64,000 nt of DNA from a bacterium (GTDB lineage Bacteria; Pseudomonadota; Alphaproteobacteria; Micavibrionales; UBA2020), in contig JAQSDV010000002.1 in NCBI GenBank assembly GCA_029945425.1, positions 813,960 to 877,959 on the forward strand. The letters run 5' to 3'. Every line of letters starts with the position of its first letter. Position 1 is the stretch's first letter. Made by a program: the position numbers and the translations under genes. This document shows positions 10,301-19,561 of this stretch, piece by piece. A model generated the notes under the pieces. It had not been told where the DNA came from, ran no database searches, and saw only the letters and a program-made list of their open reading frames with translations.

Positions 10301-10852
10301 GATGATCTGGTTGCAGCGATCGAAAAACTGCGCGAAGGCATCAACGGGTTGAACAAGGAAGCACGCACCCGCCTGCTGTCCGCGTTCGACGTCGTCAACA
10401 CGCACTTCCAGAAACTGTTCACGCGCCTGTTCAACGGCGGCGCCGCCTACCTGAAACTGGTGGAGGCGGAAGACCCGCTGGAATCCGGTCTCGAGATTTA
10501 CGCGCAGCCGCCCGGCAAGAAAAACGCCGTGCTGTCGCTCCTCTCGGGCGGCGAGCAGACGCTGACCTCGATCGCGCTGATCTTCGCGATGTTCCTGACC
10601 AACCCCGCGCCCATCTGCGTGCTGGACGAGGTTGACGCCCCGCTGGACGAAAGCAACGTCGACCGTTACTGCACGCTGCTGGAAGATCTGGTCAAGGAAT
10701 GCGCGACGCGCTTCGTCGTCATCACCCACCATCGCATGACCATGGCCCGCATGGACCGCCTCTACGGCGTCACCATGTCGGAACGCGGCGTGTCGCAGCT
10801 GGTGTCGGTCGACCTGAAGCAGCATGAACTGGGTCTGGAAGAAGCGGCTTAA
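7391..10852 (+). CDS. smc: Chromosome segregation ATPase SMC
   Basis: Core subunit of the bacterial condensin that loops and segregates chromosomes with ScpA and ScpB. The 1153 residues show the full SMC plan: N-terminal head with Walker A GPNGCGKSN (32-40), long Glu/Gln/Ala-rich coiled coil, a hinge around 505-640, the returning coil, then the ABC signature LSGGEQT at 1051 and Walker B VLDEVDAP near 1077-1084. No interruption is seen. It probably shares the promoter of the dsbA-like gene upstream. scpA and scpB are not in the window. Confidence 0.97.
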   Translation: MVQFKKLRLTGFKSFVEATEFDIGAGLTGIVGPNGCGKSNIMEALRWAMGENSPKRMRSAGMEDVIFNGTEQRPPRNTAEVILYLDNRDRTAPAEINDSDELEVSRKIERDVGSTYKVNGKTVRMRDVQLLFADSSIGSHSPALVSQGRVADMINAKPTQRRMVLEEAAGISGLHARRHEAELKLKAAETNLLRVEDVLGAMNVQLEGLKKQARQASRYRNLSGHIQTAEGSLLFLKFNESQTAVIAALAAFDEAENSVRDRMLVVTELTTKQTEAAASLPQLRQSEAEAAAALQRLKLAYGGLESEERQVQEERTKSESLIAQFSADVAHENLQSAEATETVARLNDENAKLESEAENQSGREETARITKEETQGTVEKIENELTVLTEEVASQDAQRHSVERQINDLERRLTQLQQRKESLEKMHGDLIAATPARAEMDDIQLQIITAEQTYASATTALDTAETERAAADARAQETNETLQTVQRLFSQLTAEAEALRRILRNQQEGFQPVIDLLNVDAGLEKALAVALGDDLQAALDGDAPIFWRELPEYATVPALPGSAKPLTQYVRGPHALSRILSQIGIVDTAAEAESLMADLQPGQCLVTLDGGAWRWDGLTVSADAENAAAIRLEQKNRLADLDTQILTVQVQVDDARTASDTAKQARNAAADAVGSARQHSRQSEEQLNGLRRRHSVLTNQLSEVTAKLAGLASSIENAAQEIDVVSTQLVEVRETHAGLPDTAEARERVAALKVTLGENRQLLADSQAAHSEIRREGENRSRRISQIANDITSWNGRIERVALRLLELEDRIAQAQEVLDRLAERPAQIEAEKQSLMSHIADAETRRQDAADILISSETSANDLSRELRAVESALSDAKEARAMAQASVNTTQHTATGIEATIFEKFTCTPEELVAKLELVVAELGDIGSWQGKLERLLRERDNMGPVNLRAEVESQEISDTMNGMSTERDDLVAAIEKLREGINGLNKEARTRLLSAFDVVNTHFQKLFTRLFNGGAAYLKLVEAEDPLESGLEIYAQPPGKKNAVLSLLSGGEQTLTSIALIFAMFLTNPAPICVLDEVDAPLDESNVDRYCTLLEDLVKECATRFVVITHHRMTMARMDRLYGVTMSERGVSQLVSVDLKQHELGLEEAA

Positions 10853-11100
10853 CCGCCGCCTTCCAGCCTGATTCTGCGCGATTCACCGGAAAAACACGCG
10901 TTTTTGCCTGTCGCAAACGTCACATTCGCGGCAACGCGCCTGCCGTTTTGAAAAAAGTTTTTTCCGCACAAGCATTTCAACACGCGCGGCAAAGCCCTGT
11001 CGGTCACGCGTTGTCACGAAAAATTACCTTGAAAACCGAGGTCAAAGTTGAGACCATTTAATCAGGCTCAGGAAGTGCGAGCGAGACGACAAACAAAAAA
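10853..11100. other. Intergenic region with a possible small RNA
   Basis: This gap between convergent genes has no convincing coding frame. It contains an A6/T6 palindrome (GAAAAAAGTTTTTTC) at 10950-10964 and, further right, a GGTC...GACC pairing around 11040-11054. The segment from about 11020 to the terminator at 11101 could be a short transcript, but I see no clear −10 box, so this is only a suggestion. Confidence 0.3.
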
Positions 11101-11119
11101 GCCGCCCGGCAGGGGCGGC
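11101..11119. terminator. Bidirectional intrinsic terminator after smc
   Basis: GCCGCCC and GGGCGGC form a perfect 7-bp stem with a five-base loop. A T-run follows on the + strand (from 11120) and an A-run precedes it (11095-11100), so it can stop both smc transcripts and transcripts of the leftward gene that ends at 11143. Confidence 0.88.
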
Positions 11120-11142
11120 TTTTTCTTTAAGCGTGATCCGGT

Positions 11143-12036
11143 TTACGGTTTCGGGGCAGCCTTGTTGCGGGCGGCAAAGGTGTCGAGGAATTGCGCGGTT
11201 ACGGCGGCATGAACCACATCCTCGACATCGGGATGAAACTGGCGGCGGCGGGTGATGTCTTCGCCGTTTTTCATCTCTTCGCTCAGTTGCGAAACGGAAC
11301 CTGCCTTGAACGCGGATGCGGCGAGCGGTTCGCCGTTATCTGTGACGGCTTCCTTGAAAATGACCGACAGGCTGTGCTGCATGGTGGAGCGCGGGCCGAT
11401 TGCGATCACTTCGTTTTCGGTAGATCCCAGCGGCGTCATGTCGAGCATGTAAACGAGGGCGGAGGCGAAATCGTTGCGTGCCTTTCCCTTCAGGCTGGCA
11501 ACCTGTTCGGCCTTGGCTGTGCCCCAGCCGATCATCTTGTCCCAGGCGCGGTTCATGGCCGCGTCCTGCGCGTCGGTCACGTCGCCGAAGATGTTGAAAG
11601 ATTTCTTGGCAGGATCGTAGGAGAAGGAGAAGTCGGACGAATGCCCCTCGCCGCCCAGCATCATCGCGGTCTTGGTGTCGGAAATAAAACCGGTCTTGTT
11701 CATCGCGATGATCGTATCGACCCGCGCCTCCGGCCCTGCGTCGCGGGCATGGAGATTGTGGAAGTAGGAGTCGAGGCGCTTGCCGATAAATTCATCGTCG
11801 CGCAGCAGGCCGAGTTTGTGCAGCACCTTCATCTGGCCGACCTGAAAGCGGGAAAAAGCGGTGTCCAGCAAACGAAACCCTTTTTCCCACACCTTCAGCA
11901 GCGGGCCTTTTTTGCTGCCGCTGGTTTCGGAATTGAGCGAGGGCAGCACCATGAAAAACGCACCGATGGAGAAACCGATATGCAGGGCCATGATTTCGGC
12001 CTTCAGCGGCAGTTCGAGGATATTGCGGATTTTCAT
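11143..12036 (-). CDS. Conserved-looking protein of unknown function
   Basis: Unrecognised 297-residue protein. A hydrophobic segment near residues 16-33 (ALHIGFSIGAFFMVLPSL) follows a charged N-terminus, so it may be membrane-anchored. The rest is soluble in character, rich in charged residues, and ends in an Ala/Lys/Pro tail. The start is well supported by AAGGA nine bases before the ATG. It is transcribed alone, leftward towards the shared terminator at 11101. I could not match it to a family. Confidence 0.65.
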   Translation of the reverse strand: MKIRNILELPLKAEIMALHIGFSIGAFFMVLPSLNSETSGSKKGPLLKVWEKGFRLLDTAFSRFQVGQMKVLHKLGLLRDDEFIGKRLDSYFHNLHARDAGPEARVDTIIAMNKTGFISDTKTAMMLGGEGHSSDFSFSYDPAKKSFNIFGDVTDAQDAAMNRAWDKMIGWGTAKAEQVASLKGKARNDFASALVYMLDMTPLGSTENEVIAIGPRSTMQHSLSVIFKEAVTDNGEPLAASAFKAGSVSQLSEEMKNGEDITRRRQFHPDVEDVVHAAVTAQFLDTFAARNKAAPKP

Positions 12037-12212
12037 GGCGGGGTTCCTTCAGGCAAAACGAATGGGCATGTTTAACATAACCACGCGGATGGTTCAATAG
12101 GGAAAACAAAGGTCAGGGAAGCAGTTTATCCCATTGGTAAACAACGAATTTTCTGGCTAACAAAATCGTAATCATTTAACGATAATATTATTAGTAAGGC
12201 GAAGGAAAACGG

Positions 12213-12647
12213 GTGGCGAAGTTCTGGACCAGTTTTAAATTCATGGCTGCAGCAGGTCTGCTGTGCCTTGGCCTGTCTTCGTCGCAGGCCTCGACCCCGC
12301 GCGACAACAGCTGCGAAATCACCGGCACGGTCAATTACCTGAAGCAAGTGGATAAATCCCCCTATGCCGACGGCACGCCGACGCAAATGACGATCCGCGA
12401 AACGCATATTTCCGTCAACGTCCTCGCCCGCCGCCCGCATGACAAGGACGCGCCGAAAGAAAGCCACTGCAACAAATCGATCGAAGGCAACGAGCGCCAG
12501 ATTTATAAACTTTGCTCCAGCACCATGCCGGCCAAGGGCGACCGCATTCTGGGCACGGAAGGCGGCTCGACCGGATCGGCGGCGAGTACGCGCTGCCTGT
12601 TCGACGTGATCGCCCTGCCCGGCAAAAAAGAAAAAGGCCCGCTTTAA
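12213..12647 (+). CDS. Small exported protein, unknown
   Basis: Unrecognised 144-residue protein with a signal peptide: residues 1-27 hold a Lys, a hydrophobic core (AAAGLLCLGLS) and a likely cleavage after SSSQA. The mature part has four cysteines, which could form two disulfides in the periplasm. It starts with GTG at 12213, supported by GAAGGA eight bases upstream. trhO begins six bases after its stop, so the two may be cotranscribed, though a functional link is not obvious. Confidence 0.62.
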   Translation: MAKFWTSFKFMAAAGLLCLGLSSSQASTPRDNSCEITGTVNYLKQVDKSPYADGTPTQMTIRETHISVNVLARRPHDKDAPKESHCNKSIEGNERQIYKLCSSTMPAKGDRILGTEGGSTGSAASTRCLFDVIALPGKKEKGPL

Positions 12648-12652
12648 TTCCC

Positions 12653-13582
12653 ATGGCCGGATTCATCGTCGCCGCATTGTATAAATTCGCGCCGCTTTCG
12701 GACCTGAAGGCGTTGAAGGAACAGTTGCAAAAACTTTGCGACGATAACGCCGTGTGCGGCACGCTGCTGATCGCGCCCGAAGGAATCAATGGCACCATCG
12801 CCGGCAGCCGCACAGGCGTTGACAGGGTGCTGCGAAGCTTGCGCAAGGTAAAGGGGCTGGCGGATCTCGAACACAAGTCATCGACCGCGACGGAACAGCC
12901 GTTTCACCGCATGAAGGTGCGTATCAAGAAGGAAATCGTGACGATGGGCGTGGCGGGCGTCGACCCGAATGAACAGGTCGGCGAATACCTGTCCCCCGCC
13001 GAATGGGACAAGGTCATCAGCGACCCCGACACCGTGCTGATCGACACGCGCAATGATTACGAGGTGCGCATCGGTACGTTCAAAAACGCCGTCAACCCGC
13101 ATACCGAAAGTTTTTCCGAATTTCCAGACTATGTGCAAAAGAAACTCGACCCCAAGAAAAACAAGTCGGTCGCCATGTTCTGCACCGGCGGCATCCGCTG
13201 CGAAAAAGCGTCGTCCTACATGAAGGCGATGGGTTTTGAAAAAGTCTATCACCTGAAGGGCGGGATTTTAAAATATCTGGAAGAAACGCCCGCCGATAAA
13301 AGCCTGTGGGAAGGCGAATGTTTCGTGTTCGACCAGCGCGTATCCGTCAAGCACGGGCTGGAACAGGGCAGTTACGGCCTGTGCCCGTCCTGCCGCCACC
13401 CGATTGGCGATGCGGACCGCAAGAGCAGGAAATATATCGAAGGCGTCTCCTGCCCCCATTGCCACGACAAGACGAGTGACGATAAAAAGCAGCGTTCCGC
13501 CGAACGTCATAAACAAGTGAAACTGGCGGAGAAAAAAGGCAAGCGCCATATCGGCGCGCGCTTTACGCCGGAGGAGAGCTAG
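12653..13582 (+). CDS. trhO: tRNA uridine(34) hydroxylase (rhodanese family)
   Basis: Hydroxylates U34 of tRNAs to ho5U with molecular oxygen, part of the cmo5U/mo5U pathway. The 309 residues contain the N-terminal acylphosphatase-like domain, the FHRMKVRIKKEIV segment, and a rhodanese domain with the active loop CTGGIRC (Cys177-Cys183), which identifies TrhO/YceA. A C-terminal Cys cluster (CPSC and CPHC) matches the zinc-like tail of the family. The start at 12653 is chosen because MAGFIVAALYKF is the family N-terminus. Its last 20 bases overlap the end of the convergent DUF202 gene. Confidence 0.93.
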   Translation: MAGFIVAALYKFAPLSDLKALKEQLQKLCDDNAVCGTLLIAPEGINGTIAGSRTGVDRVLRSLRKVKGLADLEHKSSTATEQPFHRMKVRIKKEIVTMGVAGVDPNEQVGEYLSPAEWDKVISDPDTVLIDTRNDYEVRIGTFKNAVNPHTESFSEFPDYVQKKLDPKKNKSVAMFCTGGIRCEKASSYMKAMGFEKVYHLKGGILKYLEETPADKSLWEGECFVFDQRVSVKHGLEQGSYGLCPSCRHPIGDADRKSRKYIEGVSCPHCHDKTSDDKKQRSAERHKQVKLAEKKGKRHIGARFTPEES

Positions 13583-14018
13583 TCCCGTTCGTGATATCGT
13601 GAACGAACGTGCCGAGCAGGAAGAACGCCATCGCCGCCGCGATAATCGCCACAATCAGGTTCACGAAAAAAGGCATATGGATTTGATATCCGCGCGGCAG
13701 TTCGGATGTGTCCATCGTGTTCACGATGCTGCGGAACTGCCACGCCGCGAGCGATGAAAACAATGCGCCGAGCAGGATAAAGACAAGCCCGACCCAATAG
13801 GACATCGTGGTCGTTTCCTTGGGCATCGGGCTGTCGGCAGCGTGCTGCTGAAGCTGCATGAAAAAACCGAAACGCTCGATCGTAAAGCCGAAAGCCATCA
13901 GGGTAATGGCCGTGCGGTTCCACGACAATGCGGAACGCTCCGCCGAAAAAAACACCTGCGGGTCGCAATAGTTTACCGGCCGTTTTTTGACGCCGCGATG
14001 CTGTTTTTCAGGTCTCAT
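13563..14018 (-). CDS. DUF202 (YidH-like) membrane protein
   Basis: A 151-residue inner-membrane protein with three transmembrane helices (about residues 35-55, 70-92 and 118-142). The motif FFSAERSALSWNRTAITLM before helix 1 is the DUF202 signature (AxERTxLxWxRT). Function is unknown for the bacterial family; related domains occur in yeast VTC polyphosphate complexes. Its 3' end overlaps trhO by 20 bases on the opposite strand. Confidence 0.82.
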   Translation of the reverse strand: MRPEKQHRGVKKRPVNYCDPQVFFSAERSALSWNRTAITLMAFGFTIERFGFFMQLQQHAADSPMPKETTTMSYWVGLVFILLGALFSSLAAWQFRSIVNTMDTSELPRGYQIHMPFFVNLIVAIIAAAMAFFLLGTFVHDITNGTSSPPA

Positions 14019-14050
14019 CTTCAGCTAACTCGGGAATGAAGAAAAGGGTT

Positions 14051-15928
14051 TCAGGCCTTTTTGCGGCACCAGAAATGATACATATGCGTGAAGGCGTCGG
14101 GGTTTTCCTGCTCGAATTTATGCCAGTTATCGAGGCTCGTCCCGTCAGGGTCGTTCGGGAATTTTTTCAGGTACTGCGCCATAACGCTGTCGGGCAGGCC
14201 GAATTTGATGAAATCGAGACCGAGGGTATCAAGCGCCGATTTGATGCCCGGAATGTCAAAGCAATGTTCCTGCACATGGAACAACAGGTCGCGGTACATG
14301 GAGAGATGGTAGGAATCGGGGCGGTTGCCGATATCCTGCGCGACCTGCCGATCGAGCAGTTGCGGCGTGGCGCGGCGGAACTGGCGCATGCCGGCGGCAT
14401 CGGATGCGAAGCCGCTTTTTTTGACGGCGTCCTGCGCGGTTTTCAAATGGCGGCGCGCGGTTTTGCTGTAAAGCGCGATGCGCATCAAACCGTCCCGTTT
14501 CATCAGGCCGGCCAGCACGCGCCAGCCGTCAACGGGGTTTTCCATGTGGTGGATAACGCCGGAGGATGAGACGTAATCGAACGGGCCTTGCGACGCGTCG
14601 AGTTTCAGGATGTCGGCCTGGCGGAAAGTGATGTTGCCAACGCTTTCTTCTTTCGCGCGCTTGAGCGCGTAGGCAAGGCTCATGCGGCTGAGGTCGACGG
14701 CGAGGACGGACGAATCGGGCAGCGCGGCCGCCAGCTGGATCGCCTCGCGCCCCGTGCCGCAGCCGGCGACGAGGATTTTGGATTTCTTGCCGCGCAACAC
14801 GCCTTCGACTGATTCATCGGCCAGCAATTTGCTGTAGAATTTCCAGCGGGGATAGGGGAATTCTTCGTACTGGTCGCGCACCTGCCCCGATACGCCGCCG
14901 GAGATTTCGGTCAGCGCGGTCACGCTGTCGCGCAAAGAGAGCAGTTCGGATTGTTCCGCAACCTGCAGCTTCACGGTGTCGGCAATCGGCCCCGATTTAT
15001 GCAGATCATAAATGCGGGCGGCATTTTTGAGCGTATCGAGCGAGGCATAGCAGGCGAACAACGCCACCTGCGCCGCGTCCTTCGCAGCGGCTTCGTCGGT
15101 TTCAAGGCGCGCGCGCAACTTGGCGGCAATCGCGTCCTCCTCTGCCGTCGTGTCGAAAATATATTCGACGTTGAAGGCGTAAATGCTAAGTGCGCCTGCG
15201 ACCGCCGTGAACTGGTCATGCGTGAATTTCGGTTTTTGCGCGGCGAGGTCTTCGGCAAGACGCTGGCGCAGATGGGTCAGGAATGCCTCGAACACAGGAT
15301 GATAGACGACGATCTTTTTCAGGCCATCGTGGAAGAAGGGCGACAGCAGCGGGCTTAAATCCTCCGCCTTGTCGAACGGCTTGCGGTTGAAGCTGACATA
15401 GCTGCCGCTGTTGGAAAATTTATAGATCTGCTTGAATTCCGGCTCGCTGGTCAGCAGCGTGTACCACAAAATCTGCGCGCGCGAACAATCGAGGTCGGGC
15501 GTCGCAAGGCAGGCGGCAAGCGCGCCCGCGATCATGTCGTTGTATTTGTGGAACGCGGCAGAACCGGCGAGTTCGAGGAAACGCTGTTTATAAACCAGCT
15601 GCGCGGGATTTTTCGCGATGGCGAGAACGTAATGGCCAATCGCCTGCGCGGCGTCGCCTTCGTCGAAATAAAGCTCGCCCATCAGCGCGAGCGCGGCATC
15701 GTCGTTTTCGTCAAGCGCCAGCGCCTCGTCGAGGAAAGCCGCCGCCTGTTCGGTATTGCCGCGCGCGCGGAAGATCAGCGCGAGGTTGCGGTAGGCGTCG
15801 CCTGTTTTATTGGTGGCCAGCGACTCCGACAGCATGATTTCGGCGACGTCATACTTGCCCTCGCGGATCAACGCCTTCGCGCGGGCGAGCGGGTCTTTTT
15901 CGGAGGCGGTTTTCTGTACTTTTTCCAT
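14051..15928 (-). CDS. TPR-repeat/SAM-dependent methyltransferase fusion
   Basis: A 625-residue two-part protein. Residues about 10-130 are TPR-like helical pairs (for example AYRNLALIFRARGNTEQAAA). A middle segment of unclear fold follows, then the motif YEEFPYPRW, and a class I methyltransferase with motif I VAGCGTGRE near residue 385, an acidic VDLS after strand 2 and SSGVIHHM as post-motif. YEEFPYPRW followed by this methyltransferase is a combination seen in alphaproteobacterial proteins of unknown target. The TPR part suggests a protein or peptide partner. It is transcribed alone, leftward. Confidence 0.85.
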   Translation of the reverse strand: MEKVQKTASEKDPLARAKALIREGKYDVAEIMLSESLATNKTGDAYRNLALIFRARGNTEQAAAFLDEALALDENDDAALALMGELYFDEGDAAQAIGHYVLAIAKNPAQLVYKQRFLELAGSAAFHKYNDMIAGALAACLATPDLDCSRAQILWYTLLTSEPEFKQIYKFSNSGSYVSFNRKPFDKAEDLSPLLSPFFHDGLKKIVVYHPVFEAFLTHLRQRLAEDLAAQKPKFTHDQFTAVAGALSIYAFNVEYIFDTTAEEDAIAAKLRARLETDEAAAKDAAQVALFACYASLDTLKNAARIYDLHKSGPIADTVKLQVAEQSELLSLRDSVTALTEISGGVSGQVRDQYEEFPYPRWKFYSKLLADESVEGVLRGKKSKILVAGCGTGREAIQLAAALPDSSVLAVDLSRMSLAYALKRAKEESVGNITFRQADILKLDASQGPFDYVSSSGVIHHMENPVDGWRVLAGLMKRDGLMRIALYSKTARRHLKTAQDAVKKSGFASDAAGMRQFRRATPQLLDRQVAQDIGNRPDSYHLSMYRDLLFHVQEHCFDIPGIKSALDTLGLDFIKFGLPDSVMAQYLKKFPNDPDGTSLDNWHKFEQENPDAFTHMYHFWCRKKA

Positions 15929-16059
15929 GGCCTAGAATTCCGTTTTCACGGGTTTTTGTAAAGCACGGAATACACGATATGAAAAACAATTGCCGTTTAA
16001 TGCGGCGCAATCGCGCCATAGGCTGCTATTCTAGGTCACTTCAAAAGGAGTTTTCTGGG

Positions 16060-18297
16060 ATGTCTGTCTCGACAAAATGCCGCCCACTGCTGATCGCAGC
16101 CACCCTCTCCTTTTTTTTCCACGTTTCCCCTGCGCAGGCGCAATGTTCCGGCGGCGAGACGACTGCTGCATGCCTGGCATCCATAACCGAGACGGAGATC
16201 AAGAAGAAGCCCGAAGCCGATCACGGTCTTCGCATGCAGGCGCTGTCGGCGCTGATCCGTTATTACCGTGAAAAAAATGACCCCCTCGCCGATACGTTTC
16301 TTGCTCAGATTTACGGCGAAAGCGTCACGGGCGATATAAACCTGTTAAACGATGTGGTTATAAGTGAGTTGGCTTACAGTTTTTTGCGCGGCGGTGAACA
16401 ACACGTTAAAAACTCCCTGAAAGAATTCAACCTGCTGTCCAGCCGGATAAAGGCACCCGAGAAAAAAATTGCGAAGTATTGCGGCGCTGTTTATCAAAGA
16501 CTGCTGGAAATGCAGAATGCCGGAGCAGCGCGAAATTTTAAAGAAGCAGCAGGCTGCGATCCGAAGGAAACCGCAACAATAGATATTTCCGTCGCGATCA
16601 GTCGCGCGGATTATATATCCGCCTTCGATACCGCGGAAGCGGCCGGACTTCACGACGTTTTTGCATCGATGCTAACGGTCGCTGCCAAGGAAACGCAGGC
16701 CGTGCTGGTGGATGGCAAGCTCGTCTGGGATCAGCCGTACAAGCATAAACATATGCTGGCTGCCCTGCCCCGACTGCGTGACGCCGGAAGCAGGGCGGGA
16801 GTAACCTATATTCGCGATCTGTTAGTTGCATTCCTTGAATTTGGCGACGTTGAATCTGCTATGTCGCTGAATAAGCAATTAACCGAGACGACGCGTGCAG
16901 CTTTCGCAGTTTTCATTGGCCGGAAGTACCTTGAACAAGAAAACTATAATAAGGCGGCCGAGCTGCTGGAGGAAAATCTTTTACAGGACGAAAACTACCA
17001 ATTCATGATGGGATATTTGGCCTCGCTGTATAAAAACATCGATGATCAGGATCTTTTGCGCCTTGTCATCAAGGCATCGAAAAATAACCCCCACGCTGCC
17101 GCGTCGATTGTAGCAAAGATGGCAGAGGATAAAGGCACGGCATATCTGGACAAACTCGACGCCTCGGCCTGTAAAAAGAAATGGGGCAATTTCGCGTCCA
17201 AATCCCTTTATGAATGCCTGTCAGACAATGTACATGAAGCCGACTGGTTCACCCGCGCAAAGCTGGATGTCGCATTTGGAAAATACCGCAAAGCGGCGAA
17301 GCAGTTTCCATCGGACAAGGACGACGGATTGCTGGTTTATATGGGTGTCCGAACCTATACGCCACGTCATTCGGATCAGGTGAAAAACGGCCCCTCGATC
17401 GCGAAAATTATCGGGCTCGCGCTTGCGGCAAGCGATTGTGATATTCAAAGAATACGGAGCACTTTCGAGCCTGACACTGAAAACCTGTCCACGGTTTTGC
17501 GGCGTACGGAAGATGAAAATGAGACATGGGATTTGATGCGCGTAGCATGCGTGGTAAGGAAAGGCCGTGGTGATGCTTTGTTTGCCCAATCCGCACTGGA
17601 AAAGCGCACCGCTGTGGCTCAGTCGATTATAAAAAGCTACGAGATTGGATCACCCGACCCCAAAGCCATCCGCGATGCTTCGGGTGGGGCGCCAAGTCTG
17701 GAATTGCTGAAACTGCTGCGTTATGTCAGCGATGATGGCCAGAAGCTGCGAATGCTCCGTTTGGCTGTTACGCAGATGTCCAATATACGGGAGGAAGAAA
17801 AAGAAACCCTCGTCCAATCTCTCAAAAGCGCCTACGGTTTGTTTGCTCCCGGCATATCTCGCGATCAGGCTGTAAAAGAGGTTTTTCTCAAAGTCCTTAC
17901 CGTAGACTTTATCGAGGCGCTTGAAATCCGGCAGAAAAATACTTCCCTGCAGCAAGACCTTTCAGTTGCCAAAATCCTGAAAAACGAGATTGTGAAACGC
18001 GGGCATCAAGACATGGTCATGCAGGTGTTTTATGCCCTGTCCGCGACGGCGCGTAAAAACCATCTACTCGAATTTTTCCGTGGCCAGATTGAAGTCTATG
18101 AAGCCAACGTCAACAAAGTCAGCGGTGATTATATAAAGATTGCCGCTGATGAATTGCCGGAAAATTCCGATGCGCGGATTGCCGCAGCGACGTACCTGCT
18201 CGCGCGCAAGATACAGTTTCCGCCTCTACTCAGCTATCGCGAGGGCTCGCCTACAAACCCCAGTTTCGCGTGCGGAGTCGGTTCTTTCATCGATTAA
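16060..18297 (+). CDS. Large exported protein with helical repeats, unknown
   Basis: Unrecognised 745-residue protein. The start at 16060 has a good AAAGGAG 10 bases upstream and opens a clean signal peptide ending ...VSPAQA-QC. The mature chain is almost wholly helical in character with TPR-like pairs, for example YNKAAELLEENLLQDENYQFM near residue 315, so it probably forms a solenoid in the periplasm. Several cysteines are spread through it. The DNA is less GC-rich than its neighbours. An in-frame ATG at 15979 would give no signal peptide and lacks a ribosome-binding site. Confidence 0.7.
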   Translation: MSVSTKCRPLLIAATLSFFFHVSPAQAQCSGGETTAACLASITETEIKKKPEADHGLRMQALSALIRYYREKNDPLADTFLAQIYGESVTGDINLLNDVVISELAYSFLRGGEQHVKNSLKEFNLLSSRIKAPEKKIAKYCGAVYQRLLEMQNAGAARNFKEAAGCDPKETATIDISVAISRADYISAFDTAEAAGLHDVFASMLTVAAKETQAVLVDGKLVWDQPYKHKHMLAALPRLRDAGSRAGVTYIRDLLVAFLEFGDVESAMSLNKQLTETTRAAFAVFIGRKYLEQENYNKAAELLEENLLQDENYQFMMGYLASLYKNIDDQDLLRLVIKASKNNPHAAASIVAKMAEDKGTAYLDKLDASACKKKWGNFASKSLYECLSDNVHEADWFTRAKLDVAFGKYRKAAKQFPSDKDDGLLVYMGVRTYTPRHSDQVKNGPSIAKIIGLALAASDCDIQRIRSTFEPDTENLSTVLRRTEDENETWDLMRVACVVRKGRGDALFAQSALEKRTAVAQSIIKSYEIGSPDPKAIRDASGGAPSLELLKLLRYVSDDGQKLRMLRLAVTQMSNIREEEKETLVQSLKSAYGLFAPGISRDQAVKEVFLKVLTVDFIEALEIRQKNTSLQQDLSVAKILKNEIVKRGHQDMVMQVFYALSATARKNHLLEFFRGQIEVYEANVNKVSGDYIKIAADELPENSDARIAAATYLLARKIQFPPLLSYREGSPTNPSFACGVGSFID

Positions 18298-18361
18298 ATA
18301 AATGCGTTCTGGAAAATGACAAAGCGTAGCGTCTCCTCTACCCATCTGGTAAAAAATCATC

Positions 18362-19561
18362 ATGAAACATCCTCTTTTAAATCAACTCGCCGACGATACG
18401 CAGGCGCTCCATGCACAAGGGCTGTTCAAGACCGAGCGGATTATCGTGTCCCCGCAGCAGGCAGATATTACCGTACAGGGCGCGAATGACGACCGGCATG
18501 TGATCAACCTTTGCGCGAACAATTACCTTGGCCTCGCCAACCATCCGCGCCTGATACAGGCAGCGCATGAGGCGCTTGATAAACAGGGCCTCGGCATGGC
18601 GTCGGTGCGGTTTATTTGCGGCACGCAGAACCTGCACAAGCAGCTTGAGCATCGCATGAGCAGCTTCCTGAAAACGGAAGACACGATCCTTTACACGTCA
18701 TGCTTCGATGCGAATGGCGGGCTGTTTGAAACCATCCTCGGCGAACAGGACGCGGTGATTTCGGACGAGCTGAACCATGCCAGCATCATCGACGGCATCC
18801 GGTTATGCAAGGCGCAGCGGTTCCGGTACAAGAACAACAACATGGAAGACCTCGAGGCGCGGCTGAAGGAATCCTCCGGCGCGCGTCACCGGTTGATCGT
18901 GACGGACGGCGTGTTCTCGATGGATGGCATCATCGCCAACCTGCCCGCCATTTGCGATCTGGCCGATAAATACAACGCGCTTGTGATGGTCGATGACAGC
19001 CATGCGGTGGGCTTCACGGGCCGCAGCGGTGCGGGCACGCCGGAACATTGGGGCGTGCAGGACCGCGTCGACATCATCACCGGCACGTTTGGCAAGGCGC
19101 TGGGCGGTGCATCTGGCGGCTATACCTCCGGCCGCAAGGAAATCATCGAATGGCTGCGGCAGCGTTCGCGCCCTTACCTGTTCTCCAACACGCTCGCCCC
19201 TGCGATTGTGGCATCAAGCATCGCCGCGCTTGATTTGATTTTGGAAGACCCATCACGCATCCGCAAGGTTCACGAAAACGCGCTGTATTTCCGCAAGGGA
19301 ATGACCGCGCTGGGCTTTGACCTTGTGCCCGGTGAACACGCGATTGTGCCGGTCATGCTGTATGACGCGCCACTCGCGAAGAAAATGGCCGACCTGCTGC
19401 TGGAAGAAGGGCTGTACGTGATCGCCTTCGCATTTCCGGTGGTGCCGCAGGGCCGCGCGCGCATCCGCACGCAGATGTCAGCCGCGCATGACAAGAAACA
19501 CCTCGACCACGCCATCGCCGCCTTTGAAAAGATCGGCAAACAATTGGGAGTAATAAAATGA
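18362..19561 (+). CDS. kbl: Glycine C-acetyltransferase (2-amino-3-ketobutyrate CoA ligase)
   Basis: PLP enzyme that cleaves 2-amino-3-ketobutyrate with CoA to glycine and acetyl-CoA, the second step of threonine breakdown after Tdh. The 399 residues match the family in length. The PLP lysine is Lys245 in [10 protein letters not shown], with the upstream VDDSHAVGF motif that holds the cofactor, and [20 protein letters not shown] near the CoA site. It begins the kbl-orf-tdh-orf unit; its stop overlaps the next start (ATGA). Confidence 0.95.
   Translation: MKHPLLNQLADDTQALHAQGLFKTERIIVSPQQADITVQGANDDRHVINLCANNYLGLANHPRLIQAAHEALDKQGLGMASVRFICGTQNLHKQLEHRMSSFLKTEDTILYTSCFDANGGLFETILGEQDAVISDELNHASIIDGIRLCKAQRFRYKNNNMEDLEARLKESSGARHRLIVTDGVFSMDGIIANLPAICDLADKYNALVMVDDSHAVGFTGRSGAGTPEHWGVQDRVDIITGTFGKALGGASGGYTSGRKEIIEWLRQRSRPYLFSNTLAPAIVASSIAALDLILEDPSRIRKVHENALYFRKGMTALGFDLVPGEHAIVPVMLYDAPLAKKMADLLLEEGLYVIAFAFPVVPQGRARIRTQMSAAHDKKHLDHAIAAFEKIGKQLGVIK

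Noticed and set aside
11060..11095. Segment resembling the SRP RNA domain IV (ATCAGGCTCAGGAAG...)
   Set aside because: The conserved AGCAGCC and the pairing partner on the 3' side are missing, so it does not fold as 4.5S RNA.
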